Source of the DNA: an uncultured Methylococcaceae bacterium
Lineage (GTDB): Bacteria; Pseudomonadota; Gammaproteobacteria; Methylococcales; Methylomonadaceae
Length of the DNA stretch: 64,000 nt
Direction: 5' to 3'
Assembly (NCBI GenBank): GCA_903945375.1
Contig: CAJAVP010000011.1
Span: 47,093-111,092, forward strand
A model generated the notes under the pieces. That model was not told the DNA's origin and ran no database searches. It saw nothing but the letters and a program-made list of their open reading frames with translations. The number at the start of each line of letters is the position of its first letter. Within the stretch, counting starts at the first letter, position 1. The position numbers and the translations under genes are program-made. Positions 8,355-18,295 of the stretch are shown in pieces.

Positions 8355-8939
8355 TTAGGGCACGATAACAACATCACCACTTTTTAGTAATAGATTTCCG
8401 TTTAGGTCGCTGCCATCTTCAATATCGCCATATTTGAAATGAATGGCTTTTGAACCGTTTTCCGTCGCACGTAAAACAACAATACTGTTTGTTTTAGCAA
8501 AGGTGGTAAAACCGCCGGCTAAACCTAATATTTGAGCAATATTCATCGGCTGATACATCACAAAGCTACCGGGCTTATTGACTTGTCCCATAACAAATAC
8601 AGCATTACCTTCAACGGCTTTAACTGCAACATTAACAACAGGGTCTTCAATAAATACGGATAGTTTGTCTTTTAATAATTTTTGAATATCGTTGATGGTT
8701 TTGCCGGCGGTAGAAAAGCTACCTGCCAAAGGAAAGCTGATTGTATTATCGGGTAATACTTTTAATTCTCGCTGTAATTTCTCTTCATTCCAAACTGATA
8801 TTTCCAGTGTATCTCCAGGGTTTATTTGATAAGGAGATGATTCACCCATAATCTGCTGAGAGCCTAATATAAGAATGGCTAGTATGATTTTTTTAATGAT
8901 AGGGTTCAGTATGTTTTTTATCATAAATAGATTACTCAT
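8355..8939 (-). CDS. SLBB-domain polysaccharide export protein (Wza-like)
   Basis: Periplasmic/outer-membrane polysaccharide export protein, 194 aa. An N-terminal hydrophobic segment (about residues 14-30) acts as signal sequence; no lipobox cysteine is seen, unlike Wza. The Poly_export domain starts at YQINPGDTLEISVWNEE (about residue 37), and an SLBB domain follows (GQVNKPGSFVMYQPMNIAQI). The length is that of the short EpsE-type exporters of XrtA loci. It is the first gene of the minus-strand exopolysaccharide row, so the operon promoter should lie above 8939, in an AT-rich stretch. Confidence 0.85.
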   Translation of the reverse strand: MSNLFMIKNILNPIIKKIILAILILGSQQIMGESSPYQINPGDTLEISVWNEEKLQRELKVLPDNTISFPLAGSFSTAGKTINDIQKLLKDKLSVFIEDPVVNVAVKAVEGNAVFVMGQVNKPGSFVMYQPMNIAQILGLAGGFTTFAKTNSIVVLRATENGSKAIHFKYGDIEDGSDLNGNLLLKSGDVVIVP

Positions 8940-9585
8940 AATTTGATTGTGTTGGCATCATCTCAGCACACGAAAAAACAATCACTCCATAATAAATACG
9001 GATTATTCTATATTTTATAGAGAATAAATTTAATTAAATCAGAAAAACATAAGTATGTCCTGTGCGTAGGAACTCCCAATACTTACGCCCCAGTTAATAA
9101 ATCTAATTCATTTGTTACATTGTAGTCTACTCAATGAAAAAAAAGATATTTTTTTACACGATAATGGAATGGGTAAGAACGATAAAACGCCATTAAGAAT
9201 TAAAAAATAAGGTAATTATTTTGCTCGTTTCCTAATTAATTTATGCGATTAAGTTGTCATTTCGGCACAAGGTGGGTGCCGGATGTTGGCACTCGCTAGA
9301 GCAAGATAACAAATCGCTGTCGATATGTGACTCCTTAACTGAAGCATCTTGCTAATCAGCTTAAGTTATAGTTTTTGTAGAATTACGGGAGTGGCTAAAC
9401 AATTAGCTATCAACGGCATGTCGACTGAGTTTGCGCGGGAGGCAGACTGGACTGAGCAGCGGCTGTGGATTGCCTGAGGCTATTCATGTAATTTATTGAA
9501 ATTTATATATTTATTTCATAATTTAATGATGGAAAGCAGTTGCCTGTATAATGGTAGGCATTGTTTTAAAGCTAAATGTGTTTTT
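8940..9585. other. AT-rich divergent intergenic region
   Basis: This separates the minus-strand exopolysaccharide operon from the plus-strand genes and should hold promoters for both. It is strongly AT-rich from 8940 to 9240. A plus-strand frame of about 30 codons ending in TGA at 9475-9477 (GVAKQLAINGMSTEF...) may be a gene remnant, but I do not recognise it. No clear sigma-54 site was found. Confidence 0.4.
9547..9552 (+). promoter_or_regulatory. Possible -10 box of the spermidine synthase-like gene
   Basis: A perfect TATAAT lies 34 bases upstream of the ATG at 9586. No good -35 hexamer is seen at the expected distance. If it is used, transcription would start near 9559, which rules out the farther upstream in-frame ATG codons at 9496 and 9526. 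Confidence 0.4.
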
Positions 9586-10395
9586 ATGTATAAATATAAC
9601 GGAATGTTGATTTACCAAAGTCATGATGATGACGGCGTTTTAGAAGTGGTTGAGCGTGATGGCGTAAGGTCTTTGCATTTTGGGTCTTATCCTCGGCAAA
9701 GCAGTATGTCTTTAGATTTTCCAGATAATCTGGAATTGGCTTATGTGCGAGCGATGACGGCTTGGATGTTGTTTAAAGAGCCATTAAGTGATGAGGCCTT
9801 GATTATCGGCTTGGGAGGCGGGTCGTTGACTAAACACTTGCTGTATCATTTTCCGGATTGCCGCTTGAAAATTATCGAATGCCGACACAGTGTCGTTAAA
9901 ATCGCGCGTAGCCATTTTGGTTTGCCGCTGGATGCGCGTTTAAAAATTATCGTCGATGATGGCGGCCGCCATCTGCGCCAGCGCGTTGAGACGTATCATC
10001 AGCGTTTTAGTGTGTTACTGGTCGATGCTTTCGATCACGAAGGCATGGCGGAATCAATCAATAACAAGGCATTTTTTGAAGCCTGCCAAGCCGTATTAAA
10101 ACCCGATGGAATGCTGGTCATTAACTTATGGGGCGGCACCAGTAATCCCTTATTCCAACAAGTCGCGCTGTGGTTAGGGCAGATTTTTCATTGGAATATT
10201 CTATTCTTGCCAGTGCTAGGTCGAGGCAATATCATTGGTATCGCCTTTAATCAAGCGGCGTTCAATTTTTCATTGCCGGCACTGCGAGACAAAGCAAATC
10301 AGCTTGAACAGCAATTTCAAATTGAATTTCCAACGTTTTTAAAAGACCTTAAAAAACATAACTCCAGCACTTTTGATAAATTAATACGCTCATGA
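9586..10395 (+). CDS. Spermidine synthase-like methyltransferase-fold protein
   Basis: Rossmann-fold protein of the SpeE/spermidine synthase superfamily, 269 aa from this start. Visible elements: the nucleotide-binding loop [11 protein letters not shown], the acidic end of the next strand ([10 protein letters not shown]), the DDGGRHL element and [10 protein letters not shown]. These positions match the decarboxylated-SAM pocket of polyamine synthases, but many family members in bacteria have unknown amine acceptors, so no specific reaction is claimed. The frame is open upstream to 9496, but a TATAAT at 9547 favours ATG 9586 or 9604. The stop overlaps the next start by 4 bases (ATGA), so it is probably translationally coupled to the YgiQ gene. 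Confidence 0.75.
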   Translation: MYKYNGMLIYQSHDDDGVLEVVERDGVRSLHFGSYPRQSSMSLDFPDNLELAYVRAMTAWMLFKEPLSDEALIIGLGGGSLTKHLLYHFPDCRLKIIECRHSVVKIARSHFGLPLDARLKIIVDDGGRHLRQRVETYHQRFSVLLVDAFDHEGMAESINNKAFFEACQAVLKPDGMLVINLWGGTSNPLFQQVALWLGQIFHWNILFLPVLGRGNIIGIAFNQAAFNFSLPALRDKANQLEQQFQIEFPTFLKDLKKHNSSTFDKLIRS

Positions 10396-12560
10396 CTACT
10401 TCTTCAATGCTCAATGCCCCGTCTATTTTTAGCTATCGCAAATACTGGGCGCATCGTTTTGGTATTGCGCCTGAATTACCGATGACCCGCGCGGAAATGG
10501 ATGATTTAGGGTGGGATAGTTGTGATGTGATTTTGGTTACCGGTGATGCGTATATTGACCACCCTAGTTTTGGTATGGCGCTCATCGGGCGTTTACTTGA
10601 AGCCCAAGGTTTTCGCGTTGGCATTATTTCGCAACCGGATTGGACGGCGGCGGCTGATTTTAAACAACTAGGGCGACCCAATCTATTTTTTGGTGTGACC
10701 GGCGGCAATATGGATTCAATGGTTAACCGTTATACGTCCGACAAAAAAGTCCGCTCCAATGATGCCTATACACCTGATGGGGTGGCCGGTAAACGCCCCG
10801 ACCGTGCGGTCAATGTGTATTCGCACCGCTGCCGTGAAGCCTTTAAAGATGTGCCCGTGATTATTGGCGGTATCGAAGCCAGTTTGCGGCGTATCGCGCA
10901 TTATGATTATTGGTCAGATACCGTGCGTAAATCGGTATTGCTTGATGCGAAAGCTGATTTATTGGTGTACGGGAATGCTGAACGGCAAATTGTTGAAATT
11001 GCTCATCGCTTGGCGAATGGCGAGTCAATCAGCCAGTTAGTGGGCATTCGCGGTACGGTGCATTTTGTTAAACAGCTTCCTGACGGTTTTGTTTTAAAAG
11101 ATTCCACCGATATGGATAAGCCTGGTGTGGTAATGTCTGCGGTTGATCCGTACCAAGAGCAGCCCGCTTGTGATACAGCCACAGCATCGAATACCGAGGA
11201 GACGGGCGAACACGTCCTGCGGTTTTCTCCTAATTTATTGAAAGGACTTGATCGCGCCAAAACGGCGATCCGTTTACCGGCGTATGAGGCGGTTAAAGAT
11301 GATCCGATTTTATATGCCCATGCGTCTCGTGTTATGCACGGCGAGACCAATCCCGGCAATGCGAGGACATTGTTACAACAACATGGCCGTCGTTTGGTTT
11401 GGATTAATCCACCTCCGATTCCTTTGACGACTAAGGAAATGGACGGCGTGTTTGATTTGCCTTATTCACGTTTGCCACATAAAGCGTATGGCAAGGCTAA
11501 TGTGCCAGCCTTTGAGATGATCCAGCATTCGGTTAATATCATGCGGGGTTGTTTTGGTGGCTGCACTTTTTGTTCGATTACTGAGCATGAAGGTCGCATT
11601 ATTCAGAGCCGTTCGGAAGATTCCATCATTCGTGAGATTGAGGCGATACGCGATACCTCGCCGAATTTTACTGGTCATATCTCAGATTTAGGTGGCCCTA
11701 CGGCTAATATGTATCGCTTAGCGTGTAAAGATGAAAAAATCGAGGCCGCTTGTCGTAAACCCTCTTGCGTGTATCCGGCCATTTGCCCCAATCTCAATAC
11801 CGATCACAGTCATCTCATTAAATTATATCGTCGCGCTCGTGTCTTGCCGGGTATTAAAAAAATCTTTATTGCATCCGGTCTGCGCTACGATTTAGCCGTA
11901 GAATCTCCCGAGTATGTGAAAGAGTTAGTGACTCACCATGTCGGTGGCTATTTAAAAATAGCACCGGAACATACCGAACAAGGGCCGTTATCTAAAATGA
12001 TGAAGCCGGGTATGGGCACGTATGATCGGTTTAAAGCTTTGTTTGACCAATATTCTAAAGAAGCCGGCAAAGAGCAGTATTTAATTCCGTATTTTATTGC
12101 CGCACACCCCGGTACAACCGATGAAGATATGCTGAATTTGGCTGTTTGGTTAAAGCGTAATGGCTTTCGTGCCGATCAAGTCCAAGCGTTTTTACCGTCA
12201 CCGATGTCGATTGCGACCGCAATGTACCATTCTGGCAAAGATACGCTGCATAAAGTGAGTCGTACGGCGACCGATATTCCGATTCCAAAAAGCGTCAAAC
12301 AACGCCGCTTGCATAAAGCCTTTTTACGTTATCACGATCCCAAAAATTGGCCCTTATTACGCGAGGCCTTGCAAACTATGGGGCGAGCGGATTTAATTGG
12401 CAATGGCAAACGACATCTAGTACCGTCCTTTCAACCTAAACTGGGCACTAGCCCGGCGATGACGACCAAAGCGCAGGTTTTTAAAACGAAATTTACCGGA
12501 TGGGATAACAACAAGTCCAACGGCAAACATCGTCAACGTGCAGTAGATAAAAAAAAATAG
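10392..12560 (+). CDS. YgiQ family radical SAM protein
   Basis: Radical SAM protein of the YgiQ (UPF0313) family, 722 aa. The iron-sulfur motif CFGGCTFC gives ligands C387, C391 and C394. The N-terminal third contains the family's [21 protein letters not shown] segment, which resembles a cobalamin-binding-type Rossmann domain. The C-terminus is basic (RQRAVDKKK). The enzymatic reaction of the family is not established. It is coupled to the upstream spermidine synthase-like gene through an ATGA overlap. Confidence 0.92.
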   Translation: MTTSSMLNAPSIFSYRKYWAHRFGIAPELPMTRAEMDDLGWDSCDVILVTGDAYIDHPSFGMALIGRLLEAQGFRVGIISQPDWTAAADFKQLGRPNLFFGVTGGNMDSMVNRYTSDKKVRSNDAYTPDGVAGKRPDRAVNVYSHRCREAFKDVPVIIGGIEASLRRIAHYDYWSDTVRKSVLLDAKADLLVYGNAERQIVEIAHRLANGESISQLVGIRGTVHFVKQLPDGFVLKDSTDMDKPGVVMSAVDPYQEQPACDTATASNTEETGEHVLRFSPNLLKGLDRAKTAIRLPAYEAVKDDPILYAHASRVMHGETNPGNARTLLQQHGRRLVWINPPPIPLTTKEMDGVFDLPYSRLPHKAYGKANVPAFEMIQHSVNIMRGCFGGCTFCSITEHEGRIIQSRSEDSIIREIEAIRDTSPNFTGHISDLGGPTANMYRLACKDEKIEAACRKPSCVYPAICPNLNTDHSHLIKLYRRARVLPGIKKIFIASGLRYDLAVESPEYVKELVTHHVGGYLKIAPEHTEQGPLSKMMKPGMGTYDRFKALFDQYSKEAGKEQYLIPYFIAAHPGTTDEDMLNLAVWLKRNGFRADQVQAFLPSPMSIATAMYHSGKDTLHKVSRTATDIPIPKSVKQRRLHKAFLRYHDPKNWPLLREALQTMGRADLIGNGKRHLVPSFQPKLGTSPAMTTKAQVFKTKFTGWDNNKSNGKHRQRAVDKKK

Positions 12561-12619
12561 CAGAGACTGTGTGCGAGTAGGCAGATATTTTTAACAACCC
12601 TTATTTAGCGAGTGTTTTT

Positions 12620-13123
12620 ATGGAAAAAGTCAAAGTGCTGTTTGTTTGCATGGGCAATATTTGCCGCTCACCGACAGCAGAAGGTGTTTTTACTCAATTA
12701 ATCAACGATCAGCAATTAGAGGACTATTTTCGGATCGATTCAGCTGGCACTCATGCTTATCATATTGGTGATGCGCCAGATTTGCGCTCACAAAAAGCCG
12801 CACGCGAGCGCGGTGTTGATCTCTCTCATTTAAAAGCCAGAAAAGTCACCTATGGTGATTTTGAGGACTTCGATTATATCTTGGCAATGGATGAGGATAA
12901 TTACAGCATTCTGATGGATGCCTGTCCTAAGTCATATCAAGATAAAATTCACTACTTTCTGGATTATGCAAAGCACTTGGGGGTGCGGGAAGTGCCTGAT
13001 CCGTATTATGGTGGGATTAATGGCTTTGAGCGCGTGTTGGATTTGATCGAAGAGGCTGCCAACGGATTTTTAACAGACTTGCAAGCCACTGGAAAGTTGC
13101 TAGCAAATAGAACAACTTATTGA
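12620..13123 (+). CDS. Low-molecular-weight protein tyrosine phosphatase
   Basis: Cytoplasmic phosphatase, 167 aa, with the P-loop VCMGNICRS (C10 nucleophile, R16) near the N-terminus and the general-acid loop VPDPYYGG near residue 133. The length is that of the bacterial LMW-PTP family. In other bacteria such enzymes dephosphorylate BY-kinases of polysaccharide systems; a BY-kinase lies 7 kb away here, but this is not its usual adjacent partner arrangement, so the link is only a guess. It precedes the hydrolase gene by 9 bases. Confidence 0.9.
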   Translation: MEKVKVLFVCMGNICRSPTAEGVFTQLINDQQLEDYFRIDSAGTHAYHIGDAPDLRSQKAARERGVDLSHLKARKVTYGDFEDFDYILAMDEDNYSILMDACPKSYQDKIHYFLDYAKHLGVREVPDPYYGGINGFERVLDLIEEAANGFLTDLQATGKLLANRTTY

Positions 13124-13132
13124 GGACAAACG

Positions 13133-13852
13133 ATGGCAATTGTTTCAAACACCGTTAATTATCTGCATAACGATATCGCTCTTGAGGCGTTTTTTGCCTA
13201 TGACACGGCGATAACAGGACGGCGACCTGCCGTATTGATTAATCATGCTTGGGCTGGACGTGATGTCTTTGTCAATGAAAAAGCTGAGTTACTCGCCGGC
13301 TTAGGCTATGTTGGTTTTGCTGTTGACATGTATGGCAAAGGTGTTTTAGGTGCCACACCGGAAGAAAACGGTCGCTTGATGCAGCCCTTTATTGATGATC
13401 GAGCCTTGTTGTTAGAGCGTCTTTTAGCGGCTGTTAGCGCGGTCAAATTACTGCCTTGGGTGGATGATAGCAAAATCGCGGCGATAGGTTATTGCTTTGG
13501 CGGTTTGTGTGTGCTGGATTTGGCGCGAGCCGGTGTTGATGTAAAAGGCGTGGTCAGTTTTCACGGATTGCTGACGGCACCTAAACATAATGCGAATAAA
13601 TCAATCACCGCCAAAGTCTTGGCTTTACATGGTCATGATGACCCGATGGTGCCTGTTGAACAAGTTGTCGCTTTTGAGCAGGAAATGACTGAAGCCGGAG
13701 CGGATTGGCAAGTGTTGAATTTTGGACGCACTATGCACGCTTTTACTAACCCGCAAGCGAACAATCCGGATTTCGGTACTGTGTATCAACCCGATACGGA
13801 TCGGCGCTCATGGTTGGCAATGCAAAATTTCTTGACGGAACTATTTTTCTAA
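13133..13852 (+). CDS. Dienelactone hydrolase family protein
   Basis: Alpha/beta hydrolase of the dienelactone hydrolase family, 239 aa. The nucleophile elbow GYCFGG places cysteine at residue 121, as in true DLH enzymes; Asp in HGHDDPMVP and His in MHAFTNP complete the triad. It starts after a strong ribosome binding site (GAGGA) 9 bases behind the phosphatase gene, so the two are likely cotranscribed. The natural substrate is unknown; many family members in bacteria act on esters or lactones unrelated to aromatic degradation. Confidence 0.88.
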   Translation: MAIVSNTVNYLHNDIALEAFFAYDTAITGRRPAVLINHAWAGRDVFVNEKAELLAGLGYVGFAVDMYGKGVLGATPEENGRLMQPFIDDRALLLERLLAAVSAVKLLPWVDDSKIAAIGYCFGGLCVLDLARAGVDVKGVVSFHGLLTAPKHNANKSITAKVLALHGHDDPMVPVEQVVAFEQEMTEAGADWQVLNFGRTMHAFTNPQANNPDFGTVYQPDTDRRSWLAMQNFLTELFF

Positions 13853-13948
13853 ACATTGACGTGACGATACGCTAAGAACTAGCTTGCTAGTGCCTTTATT
13901 TCGTACTTTCAGATCATCATAACTATTCAATTCAGCAGATTTATTTTT

Positions 13949-16576
13949 ATGAAGACACTAAACTCCCTTAAGCTCTCTCAGCGCTTGATAGTATTAATCG
14001 CTACCTTTTCAATAGGTTTTTTAATTTACGGGGGCTGGACATATAAGCTGTTTCTGGATCTCAATACTGGATCACTTTATCAACGTATCGTTCTAGGCAA
14101 AGATTTTGTCGCTGATATTTTACCGCCCCCACAAAATGTCATGGAAACGTATCTGGTGGGTTTGCAATTGCTCAATGAAGCTGACAGTTTAAAGCGCAAG
14201 GCGTTGATGGATAAGCTTAACCAATTAAAGCGCGAGTATGACAGTCGTCATGAATTTTGGCTTAAACAAGTTGACTTAGGTATTGAAAGCACCGCACTGG
14301 AAGCGGCAAATAAAGGGGCTCTGGAGGTATTTGAGCTCATACAAAAACAGATAATACCTGCCCTAGAGATAGGCGATGTTCAGACGGCGACAGCGTGGCG
14401 TCCTCGTCTTGATCAAGCGTATCTCGATCATGAGCGCAATATCAATGCCCTAGTTATCTTAAGCACGCAGATGAACGCAGACAATCAAGCCGCGCTGGAA
14501 AGCTATACGACATCGTCGGTGTTATGGCTGTTAGCTGTGTTTTTATTGACATTGAGTATCGGTTTGGTGATGGCGATAGCGGTGACTCGGGGTGTTATCC
14601 AGCAGTTGGGTGGTGATCCCGCTTATATGGCATCTCTTGTAAAACGTTTTGCCAAAGGTGATTTTAGTGAAGATATGCCGCTTAAGACGAATGATAGGCA
14701 TAGCTTGCTCTATGATTTAAAAATATTACAGAAAATGATCAATACGTTCTCACTGTCTCAACAAGAAATTGTTAATCATCATGCGGCTGGAATGATTAGT
14801 GAGATGATGTGGGTAGATGAATTTCCAGGTATTTTTAAAACCTTAGCGGAGCAAATTAATCAATTGATTAAAGCCCATATAGACGTCAATGAGCAAGTGG
14901 TCTCGATTATTGGTGAATACGCGCAAGGTGATTTTTCTAGGGATTTAGTGCGCTTGCCGGGAGAACATGAACGGATAAGTGAAGCGGTGGATAGTATTAA
15001 ATGTGCCTTGCTTGGAATCAGTAAAGAAATAGAATTGTTGGCATCAGCGGCAGCATATGGTGATTTCACTCGGCGTGGTGATGACGCACCGTATCATTTC
15101 ATTTTTAAAACCATTTTAGTCGATTTGAATAAGCTCGTTGAAACCTGTGATAACGGGTTTGGGGATATTGAGCGTGTTGCTGGAGCACTTGCCAACGGCG
15201 ATTTAACCCAAACAATAACAAAAAATTATCCCGGCACTTTTGGTACGGTGAGTCAAAGTGTTAATGCAACCGTTGCGTATTTAAAAACACTGGTGAACAA
15301 AATCAAACAGGCGTCTGAGACCATCAGTAGCGCGTCCAACGAAATTGCTGTGGGTAATAATACGTTAGCCCATCGAACGGAAGAGCAGGCGGCGAGTATT
15401 CAGCAAACCTCATCTAGCATGACGGAACTAATTAGCACTGTTCAGCAAAATACCTTAAGCGCTCAGCAATCTAATGACCTGTCCGAATGTTCAGCAGACA
15501 TTGCGGCAAAAGGCGTGTTAGTTGTTAGCGAGGTCGTGGAGACGATGAATTCAATCCACGATTCATCACTAAAAATTGTCGAAATTATTTCAGTTATTGA
15601 CAGTATTGCCTTCCAAACCAATATTTTGGCTTTAAATGCTGCTGTTGAGGCTGCACGAGCGGGGACAGAAGGTCGCGGGTTTGCGGTGGTTGCGGGAGAA
15701 GTCCGTAATCTCGCGCAACGCGCCGCTGTTGCTGCCGGACAAATTAAGACGCTCATTAATGATTCGGAAGAAAAAATTGAAGCGGGCAACAAGCTCGCAA
15801 ACCACGCTGGCGATACCATGAAAGAGATTGTTAATTCCATACAGCAAGTGACTCGAAATATGGCCAGCATATCAGCGGCATCTCTTCAACAAAGTTCCGG
15901 TATTACACAAATCAATCAAGCGGTTATTCAGTTGGATGTTACCACACAACAAAATGCGACGTTGGTTGAACAAGCTGCAGCAGCCGCAGAATCTTTGCAA
16001 GATCAAGTGCAACAATTGGTTTCGACGGTTGCGGTGTTTAAGGTGGGTTTTGAAGACGCGGCTTCTGCATTTGCTCTTCAAAAATCTGTGTCATCTCCAA
16101 ACAACAGGCCGCTGAGTGGTGACTCTCAGGTACTCGACAAGGGTATTCTGAACCGACTAGATCAGGCGATACAAAAACATGCCGAATGGAAAACTAAGTT
16201 CCGTACGGCAATTAATCACCATGAAAAATTGGATGTAGAGACTATTGCTAAAGATGATTGCTGTGATTTTGGTAAGTTTTTGTATAGTGAAATTGATTCG
16301 GGTTTAGGGCAATTATCCAGCTTTCCTAGCTGCTTGGCTACACATACTCAATTTCATCGTGAAGCGGCAAAAGTTGCTCAAGCAATTAATGATGAACATT
16401 ATCAAGAAGCCCAAAATATGATGGGTGGCGATTCTAGTTTTGTGAATGCCTCGATCGACGTCGGCGTTGCTATTATGCGCTTAAAACAAGATATTTCGCC
16501 TGTTGCTGACTTACAGTCGATGCTCGTGCTGCAAACTGAAGCATTACCTGAGAGTGACGAATGGGAGGTGTTTTAG
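13949..16576 (+). CDS. Poly-HAMP methyl-accepting chemotaxis protein with CZB domain
   Basis: Chemoreceptor of 875 aa. Transmembrane helix 1 spans about residues 13-30 and helix 2 about 188-211, enclosing a 155-residue helical periplasmic domain without a recognisable Cache fold. The cytoplasmic part begins with four HAMP-like modules, each marked by a GDF/GDL turn (AKGDFSEDM, AQGDFSRDL, AYGDFTRRG, ANGDLTQTI). The signalling tip NILALNAAVEAARAG follows at about residue 554. The C-terminus (about 733-830) is a chemoreceptor zinc-binding domain: HAEWKTKF, a CDFGKFLYS element and THTQFHREA supply the His/Cys/His/His-type ligands. The last residues DEWEVF resemble the NWETF-type CheR/CheB tether. 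CZB domains sense zinc or oxidants such as HOCl in known cases. Confidence 0.92.
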   Translation: MKTLNSLKLSQRLIVLIATFSIGFLIYGGWTYKLFLDLNTGSLYQRIVLGKDFVADILPPPQNVMETYLVGLQLLNEADSLKRKALMDKLNQLKREYDSRHEFWLKQVDLGIESTALEAANKGALEVFELIQKQIIPALEIGDVQTATAWRPRLDQAYLDHERNINALVILSTQMNADNQAALESYTTSSVLWLLAVFLLTLSIGLVMAIAVTRGVIQQLGGDPAYMASLVKRFAKGDFSEDMPLKTNDRHSLLYDLKILQKMINTFSLSQQEIVNHHAAGMISEMMWVDEFPGIFKTLAEQINQLIKAHIDVNEQVVSIIGEYAQGDFSRDLVRLPGEHERISEAVDSIKCALLGISKEIELLASAAAYGDFTRRGDDAPYHFIFKTILVDLNKLVETCDNGFGDIERVAGALANGDLTQTITKNYPGTFGTVSQSVNATVAYLKTLVNKIKQASETISSASNEIAVGNNTLAHRTEEQAASIQQTSSSMTELISTVQQNTLSAQQSNDLSECSADIAAKGVLVVSEVVETMNSIHDSSLKIVEIISVIDSIAFQTNILALNAAVEAARAGTEGRGFAVVAGEVRNLAQRAAVAAGQIKTLINDSEEKIEAGNKLANHAGDTMKEIVNSIQQVTRNMASISAASLQQSSGITQINQAVIQLDVTTQQNATLVEQAAAAAESLQDQVQQLVSTVAVFKVGFEDAASAFALQKSVSSPNNRPLSGDSQVLDKGILNRLDQAIQKHAEWKTKFRTAINHHEKLDVETIAKDDCCDFGKFLYSEIDSGLGQLSSFPSCLATHTQFHREAAKVAQAINDEHYQEAQNMMGGDSSFVNASIDVGVAIMRLKQDISPVADLQSMLVLQTEALPESDEWEVF

Positions 16577-16781
16577 TAAACTTAGTAAGAAGATAAGGAT
16601 TTCATAAATCTTTAAATGCTTTATGAATTAAAGTCTGCAAATGTGGTGGCTTAAAGTATAATTTCTCGGGTTAGTCTACTGCGCGATCGATAAAGTTTTC
16701 ATGTGGGTGTTCTAAAAAGACTGGCGAAGGCTTGAGTGTTCAGTCTTAATTTGTATAAAAATAATTGCCTGGGTAAAAATT

Positions 16782-17324
16782 ATGTCTCATTCCAATTCAA
16801 AAAATCCTGATCTTGATTGGAGTCAGGTGCGTGAAACGGTAAAGTTGTTGTCGTTATCTGCGGCACAAGTCGAAGCGCTTTTAAAAGAAGGAGATTCGTC
16901 TGTCAATACACTAACGGAGTCTTTCACGTCTTTAGCTGATCATATGCAGATAATCAATGGTTATCTGCTGGCTTTAGAATCTTCTGAAATCAGGGAGCAG
17001 GCGCTGATTAGTTGCTCTGATACCAGTGAACAAATCCAGACATCTGTGGTGGCTTTTCAGTTTTATGATCGCATGGTGCAATGCTTGCAGCATGTGACAT
17101 CCATCTTGCTTGGCTTATCTCGTTTGCTGGAAAGTCCGGATCGGCTTTATAATCCAAATGAATGGGGTTGTTTTCAGGATGAGATACGTTCTAGATTTAC
17201 GATGGAGTCAGAAAGAGTCATGTTTGATGCCATTTTAGATGGCAAAACGATCAACGAGGCTCTGGCTAAAAAAGAATCAAGGCTTAAGGAACAAGAGGAC
17301 GTTGATAATATTGAATTGTTCTGA
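16782..17324 (+). CDS. Putative CheZ-like phosphatase
   Basis: Soluble, mostly helical protein of 180 aa. Residues 90-100 read VAFQFYDRMVQ, giving D96 and Q100 in the D-x3-Q spacing of the CheZ active site (D143/Q147 in E. coli). The C-terminus, VDNIELF, is acidic-hydrophobic and ends in Phe, resembling the CheY-binding tail of CheZ. It follows the chemoreceptor on the same strand and faces a CheY gene, which supports a role in CheY-P dephosphorylation. This is inference from motif and context; overall similarity to CheZ is low by eye, and other functions are possible. Confidence 0.5.
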   Translation: MSHSNSKNPDLDWSQVRETVKLLSLSAAQVEALLKEGDSSVNTLTESFTSLADHMQIINGYLLALESSEIREQALISCSDTSEQIQTSVVAFQFYDRMVQCLQHVTSILLGLSRLLESPDRLYNPNEWGCFQDEIRSRFTMESERVMFDAILDGKTINEALAKKESRLKEQEDVDNIELF

Positions 17325-17327
17325 AGA

Positions 17328-17376
17328 AACAGCAGTAGATTTTCAAATCGGTGCTTAAAGAATATTTACTGCTGTT
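17328..17376. terminator. Bidirectional terminator between convergent genes
   Basis: AACAGCAGTA (17328-17337) pairs with TACTGCTGTT (17367-17376) between the convergent CheZ-like and CheY genes. The flanking A and T runs allow it to act in both directions. Confidence 0.6.
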
Positions 17377-17408
17377 TTAAATCAAAAAACTACGACAGAA
17401 CAAGTGAA

Positions 17409-17801
17409 TTAAGCGGATAACTTGGTGACAACTTGTTTTAACAAGTTATCTGGTTTGTAAGGTTTTATGATGTAAGACGTAATGCCCGCCTGAATCGCCT
17501 CTTTTACTTTCTCGCCCTCAGACGATGACGTTAGCATTATCCAAGGCGGTGCTGTCATCTTAGGATCTTTTTTAAGCTCTTTATAAAGTTCCAGCCCTGT
17601 CATACCCGGCATATTCCAATCACAAATCACGACGTTGATTTTAACTTTTTTCATCAACGCGAGGGCTTCTGAGCCGTCGGGCGCATCAAACACGTGAGTA
17701 AACCCAGCTTCACGTAAAATAGCTTTGGTCAGAGAGCGGATAGAAGAAGCGTCGTCGACAATTAATATCTTTTTTTGTAACAATTCGAGTGATATGTCCA
17801 T
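17409..17801 (-). CDS. CheY-like single-domain response regulator
   Basis: Stand-alone receiver domain, 130 aa from the ATG at 17801, which has GGAAG five bases upstream; the longer frame would need a TTG start. Acidic pocket VDD near residues 15-17, phosphoacceptor Asp in VVICDWNMPG (residue 61), Thr/Ser in MLTSSS and Lys in IIKPYKP are all present. There is no output domain. It is convergent with the CheZ-like gene and probably is its substrate, with the neighbouring chemoreceptor feeding the pathway. No CheA or CheW gene is in the window. Confidence 0.9.
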   Translation of the reverse strand: MDISLELLQKKILIVDDASSIRSLTKAILREAGFTHVFDAPDGSEALALMKKVKINVVICDWNMPGMTGLELYKELKKDPKMTAPPWIMLTSSSEGEKVKEAIQAGITSYIIKPYKPDNLLKQVVTKLSA

Positions 17802-17816
17802 TTTTCTTCCAAACAA

Positions 17817-18295
17817 TGCTTTTATGGATAACTAATATCACAATCATACTTAGAATCAGCTAAAAAGTGCAATCCATTTTTTAGCTGTTTTGAAAATGTC
17901 ATAAACTGAACCAGCCATATAAGCCGATTGTCTAGTCTTTACGTTAAGTTAAATTAAGCTCGATGAACGCATTTATTCAGTCAATATCGTTAACTTCCAG
18001 TTTTGGGTAAGCGTTTTGTAAGCCGCCTTGAGGGCAATGATTGGCGGTTCTTGTAGACGTTTTTTTATAATTAAGCGGTTCAAAAAAAACCGCAAAATAG
18101 CCGCAGTAGCCGCTTAAATGTTTTTTGACATAATTTTTACACATGCAGGGTGTAGGATAATGGCATAGGTGATTTTTCGCATTCTAAAAACGCATACCAT
18201 TATCCGATGAGCAAAAACGGTTTGCATTATTGTGCACAATTTAAGCAATAGGGCATTATGATATCTATGAATACAGGCTCTAACAGAGAAGTTTT
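17817..18295. other. Intergenic region upstream of acetate kinase
   Basis: No gene. It should contain promoters for the minus-strand CheY and the plus-strand acetate kinase operon. A short stem (CCGCC 18023-18027, GGCGG 18043-18047) and the inverted repeat at 18155-18205 are the visible structures. Confidence 0.5.
18155..18205. promoter_or_regulatory. Inverted repeat upstream of ackA, possible operator
   Basis: GGATAATGG (18155-18163) is the exact reverse complement of CCATTATCC (18197-18205), with centres 42 bases apart (four helical turns) and 90 bases before the acetate kinase start. The spacing fits two half-sites for one regulator or a loose stem-loop. No known operator is recognised. 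Confidence 0.35.

Noticed and set aside
9240..9310. Sigma-54 promoter (TTGGCAC ... GC)
   Set aside because: The GG and GC elements are one base too far apart, and the site points away from the exopolysaccharide operon.
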